DNA from: Streptomyces sp. NRRL F-5122
GTDB lineage: Bacteria; Actinomycetota; Actinomycetes; Streptomycetales; Streptomycetaceae
Length of the DNA: 64,000 nucleotides
Direction: 5' to 3'
NCBI RefSeq assembly: GCF_001507435.1
Contig: NZ_LMWH01000037.1
Span: 186,001 to 250,000, forward strand
Each line of letters begins with the position of its first letter. Within the stretch, counting starts at the first letter, position 1. The position numbers and the translations under genes are program-made. This document shows positions 47,569 to 55,301 of the stretch, piece by piece. The notes beneath the pieces are model-generated. The model was not told where the DNA came from, did not search any database, and worked only from the letters and a program-made list of their open reading frames with translations.

Positions 47569-48791
47569 AGCCCGGGCCGGTCGGCCGCCGTCCGTCCCGA
47601 GGCGGCGACGGCGAGCAGGGACAGCACGGCACAGGCGGCGTAGGCCGTGCCCGGCCACGCCAGCGGAGCCGGGTACGGCGTGGGGTGCGGCAGCCCGTCT
47701 TCCATGCGGATCAGGAACGGCACCAGGCGGGTGGCCGTGGCGGCGAACCAGGCCGCGGTCACCACCCGGCCGAGCAGCCGATGGCGCTGCGGCCCGTGGG
47801 CCGCCCACATCATGGCCGGCAGGCACCAGATCCAGTGATGGCTCCACGAAATGGGGGACACCAGCAGCCCGTACAGCTCGGCGGTGACCAGGACACCCAG
47901 CGGGTCCCGGCGCCGCACGGCGTTCCACAGTGCGCACGCGGCCAGTGCGGTGGCCAGTGCCAGGGCCGTGCACCAGGCGAGTGCGAGCGGGGCGTCCGGT
48001 CCCAGGAGCCTGCCGGCCGCGCCGAGCAGGGACTGGTTGCGCACGGACCACGCAGGTCCGATGCGCTGAGTCTGGGTCACCAGGCCGGACCAGTAGCGCG
48101 CCGACTCCCGCGGGGCGACCATCCAGGCCAGGGCCGTGGCCGCGGCCGCGGCCGTGACAGCCCAGACGGTCGCCCGCCATTGCCGGGTCGCCAGCAGATA
48201 CAGCCCGCCGAAGGCCGGAGTGAGCTTCACCGCGGTCGCCAGACCGAGGGCCGCGCCCCGGGTGGTCGCCGCGCGCGGCACCGCCACCGCCGCGAGGACC
48301 AGGGCCGCAAGGAGCAGATTGACCTGGCCCTGGTCCAGGGTGTGCCGCACGGGCTCGAGCCACAGGCCCCCCGCCGTCCAGAGCATGACACGGGGCATCC
48401 GGGGACGGCCGCGGCCGGCGGACCGCAGCCGCTCGGCGCAGTGGACGATCACCCCCAGGGCCGCCACGGAGGCCGTCTGCCACAGGACGACCACGACCGT
48501 CCAGGGCAGGTGCGACAGCGGCAGGAAGACCAGCGCGGCGAACGGGGGGTAGGTAAAGGGCAGCAGCGGGATGGGCGGGCCGGTGTGCAGCCGGTAGTCG
48601 TAGAGGTGACCAGAGAGCACCAGGGGCGAGGCGTCCCGGTAGACGCGCAGATCCAGCGGCCCGGGGGAGAAGCAGACGGCAGCCAGTACGTGAAGGGCCA
48701 CGGACGCGGCCAGGCACCAGCCGGCATGGCCGGTCATCCACTTTCCGATCACGCGGAGCCGTGCCGGGGCGATTCCGTGTCGGCGGCACAC
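47538..48791 (-). CDS. GT87-family polyprenol-phosphate-mannose-dependent glycosyltransferase
   Basis: A 417-residue membrane enzyme of the DUF2029/GT87 type with 10 or more helices. The extracytoplasmic Asp expected after helix 1 is in GPLDLRVYRDAS, and the central LEPVRHTLDQGQVNLLLAAL is a hallmark of the family. In mycobacteria relatives add mannose to lipoglycans. The alternative start Met19 (MTGHAGW) would remove 18 basic residues. It overlaps its convergent neighbour by 31 bp and has no glycan-synthesis genes beside it. Confidence 0.85.
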   Translation of the reverse strand: MCRRHGIAPARLRVIGKWMTGHAGWCLAASVALHVLAAVCFSPGPLDLRVYRDASPLVLSGHLYDYRLHTGPPIPLLPFTYPPFAALVFLPLSHLPWTVVVVLWQTASVAALGVIVHCAERLRSAGRGRPRMPRVMLWTAGGLWLEPVRHTLDQGQVNLLLAALVLAAVAVPRAATTRGAALGLATAVKLTPAFGGLYLLATRQWRATVWAVTAAAAATALAWMVAPRESARYWSGLVTQTQRIGPAWSVRNQSLLGAAGRLLGPDAPLALAWCTALALATALAACALWNAVRRRDPLGVLVTAELYGLLVSPISWSHHWIWCLPAMMWAAHGPQRHRLLGRVVTAAWFAATATRLVPFLIRMEDGLPHPTPYPAPLAWPGTAYAACAVLSLLAVAASGRTAADRPGLQRVRAASGA

Positions 48792-48927
48792 TTCGCAGAG
48801 TCTGTCGCCGCCAAATCGTCCTGCTCGGCCATTACGCCGACGGCGGCATGTCGGAGCCGGCCGGGAGGCGGAGACGCTCCCCTCAATGGGGGCCGTCCGG
48901 GACCGCCGTCACACGGCAACGGCCGTC

Positions 48928-48949
48928 GGCCCCGCGTCGACGCGGGGCC
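48928..48949 (-). terminator. Hairpin after the HD-domain gene
   Basis: A 22-nt perfect palindrome (GGCCCCGCG-TCGA-CGCGGGGCC), 51 nt past the stop of the HD-domain gene. Confidence 0.6.
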
Positions 48950-48999
48950 GGGCGCCCGGGGGCAGAACCGCCAGGGTCCTGGAACGGCCCGCGGAGAGG

Positions 49000-49560
49000 T
49001 CAGTCCATGACCCCCAGCCGGACGCGTCCGGCCGCCACCAGCTCCAGAACCGTGCGCCAGTCCTCCAGCACGCCGGCGTTGAGACCCATGACCTTGGCCG
49101 CGTCATCCGCCTGACGCAGAGTGACCGCGTCCTCGGCCAACGGGTCCCGCTCGAACGCGAGGACTTCCCGATGCGTCATGGGCCCGCCCTGACGGCGCAG
49201 GGTGAGCGCGCTCTGCGGGGAAAGCCCGCGCTCCGGGGAGACCGCGGCCAGATAGCGCTTGGCGGCCACGTGCAGGCGCACGAGGCGGGAGACCCGCTCG
49301 CCGAGCAACGGCCGTATCGCGTCGGCCGCGAGGTCGGCGTGTCCGGCGTCGTCGCCCGGCCGCAGCAGATGGCCGATGTCGTGGACCAGTCCGGCCACCT
49401 GGAGTTCCTTGTCCGCAGGGCGACTTCGGCGCAGCAGTGCGGCGGTCTGCAGGGCGTGGTCGTGCAGATCGACCTGGTCGCCGCTGCGGTCCGGGGTGTC
49501 CCATGCGCCCCGGCAGGCGTGCAGCAGATCCATCAGCTCCTCGACGCTGCGCAGCTCCAT
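49000..49560 (-). CDS. HD-domain protein, PhnZ-like
   Basis: A 186-residue HD-fold protein. Metal ligands can be laid out as His33/His35 (LHDH), His60-Asp61 with His64 (HDIGH), His74, His97 (LVRLH) and a late Asp in RQADDAAKV. This pattern, especially the closing DDAAK, fits mixed-valent diiron HD oxygenases (PhnZ, TmpB) at least as well as phosphohydrolases; this is inference from the ligand order. No phosphonate genes are seen nearby. It starts at ATG 49560. Confidence 0.75.
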   Translation of the reverse strand: MELRSVEELMDLLHACRGAWDTPDRSGDQVDLHDHALQTAALLRRSRPADKELQVAGLVHDIGHLLRPGDDAGHADLAADAIRPLLGERVSRLVRLHVAAKRYLAAVSPERGLSPQSALTLRRQGGPMTHREVLAFERDPLAEDAVTLRQADDAAKVMGLNAGVLEDWRTVLELVAAGRVRLGVMD

Positions 49561-50073
49561 GCGTCAGTCCTCTCGCGAGAAAAGCCGTTGCCGAGTGTCA
49601 GCAGATCATGGCGAGCTTGCGACTCGGCCAACGGGACTTGAACTGAGCACGAGCCGGGCCGCGCCGGGTAGAGCCACGCCGGGGAACGGTGATCCGTACA
49701 TGTGAGGGAGCGATGAGCAGTTCGACGATTGCTCCGAACGGGTGTACCCAAACGGGATGACAGGCAACAGATTGGTTAATAATGAATGCGAATGGGTGCC
49801 CGACGACTCAAGACAGTTACCTGGTTGTTTCAGCCCCATCGAGCGGCAGGCCGCTCATTTGGTTAACCTGGACCGAGCGGACAGCCATTGGGGTCCCACC
49901 CACACCCACGGTCCGTCCCGGGACAAGCCGCCTACCACGGCCTGCTCTCGTACGAGTTGCCGGCGCCACCGCGTCCGAACAGATTCGACCCAGACCCGAG
50001 CGGACGCGCGGGGCCACGGCAGCAGGCCGGGGCGGCACGTCCCGAGGGTTACCCGACACATAAGGAGTGCGCG
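49561..50073. other. Intergenic region, 513 bp, partly A+T-rich
   Basis: It lies between divergent genes. Bases 49740-49790 and 49850-49870 are much more A+T-rich than the surroundings, and GGTTAAT (49774) and GGTTAAC (49861) recur, suggesting promoters and possibly a binding site for the small peptide gene. A 77-codon minus-strand frame at 49606-49839 has no ribosome-binding site. No gene is supported. Confidence 0.45.
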
Positions 50074-50250
50074 GTGACACCGGAGAAGACGCATCACGAT
50101 GACCGCCCCAAGGAACGCGTGGAGCGCGGCGGCCTACGGACGGAGAAGAAGCTCGGCAGCCTGGACGTCTGGGCACACTCGGCCCCGATCCGACTGGCGG
50201 GCTACGAGGACGACCTTGCCGAACCCCACATCCTGCCGAGCGTCGACTGA
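50074..50250 (+). CDS. Small peptide of unknown function, 58 aa
   Basis: A 58-codon gene starting at GTG 50074 with AAGGAG 7 nt upstream and strong G/C third positions. The N-terminal half is charged (VTPEKTHHDDRPKERVERGG); the C-terminal half, LGSLDVWAHSAPIRLAGYED then DLAEPHILPSVD, looks like a conserved core, with no cysteine and no membrane segment. The leader-core architecture recalls a ribosomally made peptide precursor, but no maturation enzyme was recognised beside it. The product is unknown. A hairpin follows. Confidence 0.6.
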   Translation: MTPEKTHHDDRPKERVERGGLRTEKKLGSLDVWAHSAPIRLAGYEDDLAEPHILPSVD

Positions 50251-50279
50251 CCCTGCAGGATCCGTCGTGATCGCCTGCG

Positions 50280-50308
50280 GCATGGGCGTGTCGGACACGC
50301 GCCCATGC
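50280..50308 (+). promoter_or_regulatory. Hairpin covering the GNAT start codon
   Basis: GCATGGGC (50280-50287) pairs with GCCCATGC (50301-50308) and GTGTC with GACAC inside it, with a 2-nt bulge. The ATG of the acetyltransferase gene (50305) lies in the 3' arm, and no Shine-Dalgarno site is visible. It could terminate the small peptide transcript, repress translation of the next gene, or both. Confidence 0.5.
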
Positions 50309-50787
50309 TGATCAGGGAAGCCGCGGCCGGCGACTGGCCGCGCATCTGGCCCTTCTGGCACCGGATCGTCGCCGCCGGCGAGACCTACACCTGGGACCCG
50401 GACACCGACGAGGAGGCGGCCCGCGCCCTGTGGATGGCGCCGGCCAAGCGTGTTTACGTGGCCGAGGACGACTCCGGAGGGATCGTCGGTTCCGCCTTCG
50501 TCACCCCGAACTACGGCGGCCCTGCCGCCCGTATCGCGAACGCCGGCTTCATGGTCGACCCGGACCGGGCCGGACGCGGTGTCGGGCGTGCCCTCGCCGA
50601 ACACATCCTGGCCTCGGCCGAGGCCGAGGGCTATCGGGGGATGGTCTTCAACGCGGTCGTCGAGACCAACCCCGCGGTCCGGCTGTGGATGTCCCTGGGC
50701 TTCACGATCGTCGGCACGATCCCCGAGGCGTACGACCATCCACGGTTCGGTGCGGTGGGGCTGCATGTCATGTACCGGGCACTGTGA
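50305..50787 (+). CDS. GNAT family N-acetyltransferase
   Basis: A 160-residue acetyltransferase. N-terminal MLIREAAAGDWPRIWPFWHRIVAAGETYTW matches amino-acid or antibiotic N-acetyltransferases; the acetyl-CoA loop is DPDRAGRGVGRALAEHIL near residue 90, and FNAVVETNPAVRLWMSLGF precedes the last strand. The ATG at 50305 is the only plausible start by homology, yet it lacks a ribosome-binding site and lies in a hairpin. The substrate is unknown. Confidence 0.87.
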   Translation: MLIREAAAGDWPRIWPFWHRIVAAGETYTWDPDTDEEAARALWMAPAKRVYVAEDDSGGIVGSAFVTPNYGGPAARIANAGFMVDPDRAGRGVGRALAEHILASAEAEGYRGMVFNAVVETNPAVRLWMSLGFTIVGTIPEAYDHPRFGAVGLHVMYRAL

Positions 50788-50940
50788 GGGGGCGTAGCCG
50801 GCACGGGGAGGAATCGGAGGGGGGACTCGGCGGTAGGCGTGCCCGGCGATCGTCGTCGCCGCGCTCTCCCCTGGCTCGGTGGTATGCGGTATTCCGGAGG
50901 TTCCGGTCACTGGGGGCCCAGAATGCGGACCGCTGTCGGG

Positions 50941-51306
50941 TCATGGCCGCGCGCCGGTCCCGGCGCGGGCGCACACGATGCACAGCTCCGTGTGCGGCAC
51001 CGCCAGCAGTCGGTCCCGGCCGATGACGTCGCCGCACACCGCACACCGGCCGAATCCCGGCGTCCCCACCCGGGGCAGGGTGGCGACGACCCGGTCCAGC
51101 AGAATCCGTGCGCGATCGGCGTCGGCGCGCAGGGCGGCGAGCGCGCTCACCCGGGCACCCACGTCGGCGGGGTCGAGGTCGCAGTCCGCGTAAAGGGCGG
51201 GCATCTTCGACTCGGCGTCCGCGAGTTCCTCGCGCAGTACGTCGGCCTCGACGGTGAGCCGATCCGTGATCGCCTTCAGATCGTCGGCCGACAGTGTCGT
51301 GGGCAT
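50941..51306 (-). CDS. TraR/DksA-type C4 zinc-finger protein
   Basis: A 121-residue protein. A coiled-coil N-terminal half (KAITDRLTVEADVLREELADAES) is followed by the C4 zinc finger CAVCGD...CIVC near residue 88. DksA-like proteins reach into the RNA polymerase secondary channel and modulate rRNA or stress promoters; such short actinobacterial forms lack the acidic tip in part, so the effect here is uncertain. Start ATG 51306. It is followed by the alcohol dehydrogenase gene on the same strand. Confidence 0.87.
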   Translation of the reverse strand: MPTTLSADDLKAITDRLTVEADVLREELADAESKMPALYADCDLDPADVGARVSALAALRADADRARILLDRVVATLPRVGTPGFGRCAVCGDVIGRDRLLAVPHTELCIVCARAGTGARP

Positions 51307-51340
51307 GAGAACTCCAGGTCGATCGGTGGGCAGCGGGGTC

Positions 51341-52525
51341 TCAGGGCTCGAGGAGGGTCTTGATCATCCCGTCCTCCTTGGCCTGGAACATCGCGTAGGC
51401 CTTGGGGCCGTCCTCCAGCGGCACGGCGTGGGTCTTGAAGCGGTCGACGCCGAGCGGATCCTCGTCCGTGAGCAGGGGGAGGATGTCCTCCACCCAGCGC
51501 CACACGTTCGCCTGCCCCATCCGCACCTGGATCTGCTTGTCGAACATCGTGAGCAGGGGCATGGGGCTCGCGGTCCCCCCGTAGACCCCGGAAACGGACA
51601 GTGTGCCGCCTCGCCGCACCAGGTCGATGCCCGAGTGCAGAGCCCCGAGGCGGTCCACTCCGGCGTGTTCCATCAGGGGCTGCGCCACGGCGTCGGGCAG
51701 ATGGCCGGTGACCCACTGCGCCGCCTTGGCGAACGGCGCTCCGTGCGACTCCATGCCCACGGCGTCGATCACGGCGTCCGGTCCCCGTCCGTCGGTCAGG
51801 TCCCGCACGGCCTCGGTCAGGTCCCTGCCGTGTCGGCGGAGGTCGAAGCAGGTGAAGCCGTTCGCCGCTGCTCGCTCCAGGCGCTCGTCCACCAGATCCA
51901 CGCCGATGACCAGTCCGGCGCCGCGGTGACGGGCGATACGGGCGGACATGTCGCCGATGGGGCCGAGCCCCAGTACGGCCACGCTCCCGCCCTGCGGAAC
52001 GGCCGCGTACTCGACGGCCTGCCATGCGGTGGGCAGCACATCGCTCAGATATACGTAACGGTCGTCCGGTGGGCCCTCGGGCACCTTGATGGGCAGCTTG
52101 TTGCCGAACGGGACCCGCAGGAACTCGGCCTGTCCACCCGGCACCTGTCCGTACAGCTTGGTGTAGCCGAAGAGCGCGGCACCGGATCCCCGCTCCTTCA
52201 CCTGGGTCGTCTCGCACTGCGAATGCAGGCCCTGGTCGCACATGAAGCAGTCGCAGCAGGAGACGTTGAACGGTATGACCACGCGGTCCCCCGGCGAGAG
52301 GGTGTGCACCTGGGGGCCGACCTCCTGCACGATGCCCATCGGCTCATGGCCCAGGATGTCGCCGGGGTCGAGATAGGGGCCGAAGAGTTCGTACAGATGA
52401 AGGTCCGAACCACAGATCCCGGTGGACGTGATCCGCACGATGATGTCGTCGGGCTTCTCGATCCGGGGGTCGGGGACGGTCTCCACACGGACGTCCCGCC
52501 GGCCCTGCCAGGTGAGTGCTCGCAT
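51341..52525 (-). CDS. Zinc-dependent alcohol dehydrogenase (glutathione-independent formaldehyde dehydrogenase-like)
   Basis: A 394-residue medium-chain dehydrogenase. Catalytic zinc ligands are Cys38 (ICGSD) and His60-Glu61 (GHEPMG); the structural zinc loop SCCDCFMCDQGLHSQC lies at about residues 89-104, and GLGPIGDMSARIA is the NAD-binding motif. The insertion after residue 120 (GSGAALFGYTKLYGQ) is typical of the FDH-like subgroup. It may oxidise formaldehyde adducts or short alcohols. ATG 52525 follows GAGGAG; 34 bp separate it from the DksA gene. Confidence 0.9.
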   Translation of the reverse strand: MRALTWQGRRDVRVETVPDPRIEKPDDIIVRITSTGICGSDLHLYELFGPYLDPGDILGHEPMGIVQEVGPQVHTLSPGDRVVIPFNVSCCDCFMCDQGLHSQCETTQVKERGSGAALFGYTKLYGQVPGGQAEFLRVPFGNKLPIKVPEGPPDDRYVYLSDVLPTAWQAVEYAAVPQGGSVAVLGLGPIGDMSARIARHRGAGLVIGVDLVDERLERAAANGFTCFDLRRHGRDLTEAVRDLTDGRGPDAVIDAVGMESHGAPFAKAAQWVTGHLPDAVAQPLMEHAGVDRLGALHSGIDLVRRGGTLSVSGVYGGTASPMPLLTMFDKQIQVRMGQANVWRWVEDILPLLTDEDPLGVDRFKTHAVPLEDGPKAYAMFQAKEDGMIKTLLEP

Positions 52526-53338
52526 CGTCTCGCTCCTCGGTCTCGCGTGCAGGGATCGGGCCGTTCTTCCGAGTCCCCTGCGGTGCTCGCCTCGACACAC
52601 CGTTCCCCGGGCGAGCGGGCGTCCGTCACGGAGCGTGGCGGATCGGTCCCGGCGGCGGTCGCCGCCCGACCGTCGTCCCACGTACCGCCACGGCCGCGGA
52701 CGCCCAGCCGTGCCGGGCGGCCCATGGCGGCATCAGCGGCACAAGCGAGTCCGCCGGGCCGCAGCTCACAGCCGCTCGGGGCCCGTCCGCAGTTCGTGCG
52801 GTGGCCGCGGCGTTCTGCCGTCGGCGGCATCGATGTGTCGTGCTCGGGCGGACCGCATGGCCGCGGGGCGCGCCGCGTTGCGACGGGCACGCCGGCCCCC
52901 TGGCACACTCTCCCGATTCACATCCTGTTCGGCGTTGCCGGCCGGTGGTCTGCGCCGTCGTCAGTCCTCGCCTCTGACGATGTTCGACTCCGGTCCACGG
53001 CACGTCCTGGGAACCGTCCGGTCCTCGACGGCCGGTATGCAGGTACGCAGGGTGTTCTCACGCGGGATCCGGGACTGGTCCCGGCCCGGCTGAGGCGGGC
53101 GGACGACGGGTGTCTCGCTCGGGTGTGCGGTCACAACGCTTCATCTTCCTTCTGCATCCGATGGCGGCGAGGGCTCTCCCCACTCCGGCCGCTCGGCGCC
53201 AGTCGGTCGGGTCCCCAGCGACGGCTGTCCCAAACAACCATCGCGCCGGTCGACGTCGTTCCGTGGCGAACAAGTCACCGTCCGTGCGCGTCGCTCGGAC
53301 GCCCTCCACCCGGACCGGTGAGTGAGGGGAAGCGCTCG
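52526..53338. other. Long intergenic region, 813 bp, no gene supported
   Basis: Several open frames of 70-150 codons cross this stretch on both strands, but none shows a ribosome-binding site, steady third-position bias or a recognisable motif. It may contain decayed sequence. It should hold the promoter of the alcohol dehydrogenase-DksA genes at its left end. Confidence 0.5.
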
Positions 53339-53644
53339 TCACAGCCACTCGTCGACGGCCGCGACCGGCACGGTCGCCTCCTGGGGGACGGCGGGTTCGT
53401 CGTAGCGTGTGGTGACTGCGGATTCGTCAGACCCGGCCTCTCGTACGTCGATCACACCGTGCGCGTCGATCCACGGGCGGTCGGGCCGGGTGAGGGTTCC
53501 CCCTTTGCAGGCGAAGAGGGTGTCGCGCGCGGGTGAGGCGATCGACGTGCCGGTGGAGGGGGCGGGTGATGAGGGTGCCGTCTCCCTCGACTCGCCGATG
53601 CCGTTGTTCGCGACCTCACCGTCCGGTCGGCGGCCCGTCGCCAC
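53339..53644 (-). CDS. Hypothetical protein, about 101 aa
   Basis: The reading frame from GTG 53644 (VATGRRPDGEV) shows coding bias and a conserved-looking centre, DTLFACKGGTLTRPDRPWIDAH, followed by an acidic tail (GSDESAVTTRYDEPAVPQE). One Cys (FACKGG) and the TRP-DRPW motif suggest a small binding domain, but no family was recognised. There is no clear ribosome-binding site, so the start is tentative. It lies 44 bp after the amidase stop on the same strand and could be co-transcribed. Confidence 0.45.
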   Translation of the reverse strand: MATGRRPDGEVANNGIGESRETAPSSPAPSTGTSIASPARDTLFACKGGTLTRPDRPWIDAHGVIDVREAGSDESAVTTRYDEPAVPQEATVPVAAVDEWL

Positions 53645-53688
53645 CGTGGACGGCCGACCGGTCAGGCCACCGGCGTCTGAAACACCCT

Positions 53689-55032
53689 TCAGCCCAGGGG
53701 CGCCGTACGCCGCCAGGGCTGCAGCGACTCCAGCCTGCCCGCCACATCCAGCAGTGCCGCCTCCGAGCCGGGCCGTCCGACCAGCTGCACCGCGCACGGC
53801 GCGCCGTTGGGGAACGTACCGAAGGGGACCGACATCGCGGGCCAGCCCGTAAGGTTCCAGGGCGGCGTCATGGGGGAGTAGTTGGTGTTGACAAGGATGT
53901 TGCGCACCCAGCCCCGCTCGTGCCACGGCTCCGCGGCCGGACTGCGGCGGGCGAGCGCCGGCGTCAGCAGGATGTCGTGCTCGGAGAAGAACGGCTCCAG
54001 GATCCGGCGCAACTGCTCGCGGCGGGAGCCGGAACGTGCGCCATGGACGAAGCGGCGGCCCACCGAAGCGTGCACCCGGGTACGGCGCGCCAGTCGTCCC
54101 GTGTCCAGGCCCTCGGCGTCGACCGCCGTACCGGCCGTCCAGTGCGCAAGGGAGGTGGTGCCCAGCCACCACGGGTAGGGCGGGTCGGCCGGGTGTACGT
54201 CATGACCCGCCTCGGCGAGCAGGGTCGCCGCGGATCGGGCCGCCTCCGCGTACGGACGGCTCACCCGCACGCCGAGCACGGGGCTGCGCAGGGAGAGCGC
54301 GATCGTGTGTGCGGCGGGCTGCTTCGTGCTCGTCTCCCTTCGGCCGGCCAGGACTTGGAACATCAGCCGGGCGTCCTCGACGCTCGTCGCGAGCGGCCCG
54401 TTCTCGGACATGCCGAACCAGTCGCCGTTGCCGATGCCCGCGGGGACCGTGCCGTGTCCCGGCTTGATGGTGACGAGCCCGCAGTTGGCGGCGGGGATGC
54501 GCAGTGAGCCCATTCCGTCGTTGCCGAGCGCGATCGGCACCAGCCCGGCGGCCACCGCCGCCGCACTGCCCCCGGAGGAGCCGCCCGCCGTGCGCGAGGT
54601 GTCCCATGGGTTGCGGGCGGCCCCGAACACCCCCTCGGTGGTGCCGAAGACACACAGCTCGGGCACGTTCGTGAGCCCGACGACGACCGCCCCCGCCGCG
54701 CGCAGCCGGGCCACCGTGACATGGTCGTGGTCGGCAGGCGTGTCCGGTGTCGCGGCCGAGCCGTTTCGGGTGGACTCCCCGCGTACGGCCAGATTGTCCT
54801 TGACCGCCACCGGGACGCCGGCGAGGGGGAGTTCGGCCAGATCGGTACGGTCCGCGACCTCGTCGGCCTCGGCCGGCGCGGCGTTCGCGCGCACTCGGCG
54901 GAAGGCGCCGACTCGACCGTCGAGTTGCTCGATACGCGCGAGGTGTTCGGCCACGACCTCGCGCGGGGTGATCCGCTTCTCGCGTACGGCGGCGGCGATC
55001 TCTGCGGCGGTACGGCCGACCCAGCTGGTCAC
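53689..55032 (-). CDS. Amidase (amidase-signature family)
   Basis: A 447-residue AS-family amidohydrolase with the Ser-cisSer-Lys triad: Lys78 in VPVAVKDN, the Gly/Ser-rich GGSSGGSAAAV near residue 151, and the nucleophile Ser in GMGSLRIPAANCG near residue 177. It hydrolyses a primary amide or related ester; the substrate is not predictable, and it lacks Gat-complex partners. The GTG 55032 start is supported by CAGGGAGC upstream; the longer frame to 55185 is unlikely. It is divergent from the GH29 gene. Confidence 0.9.
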   Translation of the reverse strand: MTSWVGRTAAEIAAAVREKRITPREVVAEHLARIEQLDGRVGAFRRVRANAAPAEADEVADRTDLAELPLAGVPVAVKDNLAVRGESTRNGSAATPDTPADHDHVTVARLRAAGAVVVGLTNVPELCVFGTTEGVFGAARNPWDTSRTAGGSSGGSAAAVAAGLVPIALGNDGMGSLRIPAANCGLVTIKPGHGTVPAGIGNGDWFGMSENGPLATSVEDARLMFQVLAGRRETSTKQPAAHTIALSLRSPVLGVRVSRPYAEAARSAATLLAEAGHDVHPADPPYPWWLGTTSLAHWTAGTAVDAEGLDTGRLARRTRVHASVGRRFVHGARSGSRREQLRRILEPFFSEHDILLTPALARRSPAAEPWHERGWVRNILVNTNYSPMTPPWNLTGWPAMSVPFGTFPNGAPCAVQLVGRPGSEAALLDVAGRLESLQPWRRTAPLG

Positions 55033-55244
55033 GGGCGCTCCCTGTCGGTGCTCGGCGCGGTCGAGGCGTGCACGTACTGGCGAGTACGTGCAGAACTGTG
55101 CCCTGCCGAGGGCGCCACGTCGAGGGTCTGGTCGCGCCCTTGCCGCACGCGCTCCCCGGGTCACCGCCGGGATGGCCGTCGCCACTCACCCGGGACGGAA
55201 AGGTCATCCGATCACTGGCTCAAGTCCTATCGTTACGCGCCCCA

Positions 55245-55263
55245 TTGACAGTCTCCCGGAGAC
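55245..55263 (+). promoter_or_regulatory. Candidate promoter/operator of the GH29 gene
   Basis: TTGACA (55245-55250) is followed directly by the dyad GTCTCC-C-GGAGAC (55251-55263), which would lie between the -35 and -10 boxes and could bind a repressor. A -10 hexamer about 17 bp downstream (CAATCA) is weak. Confidence 0.4.
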
Positions 55264-55301
55264 AGCTCAATCATCAGACCTCCGATGAATTGGAGGTGCT
55301 C

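Noticed and set aside
49625..49650. tRNA-like T-arm (minus strand GTTCAAGTCCCG), possible attachment site
   Set aside because: The stem on the 5' side does not pair, no acceptor stem or CCA is present, and no integrase or direct repeat was found.
49606..49839. Minus-strand ORF of 77 codons in the A+T-rich intergenic region
   Set aside because: No ribosome-binding site, no third-position bias and no recognisable motif.
52626..53348. Several 70-125-codon frames in the 813-bp gap
   Set aside because: Arg/Pro-rich translations typical of non-coding high-G+C DNA; no start signals.
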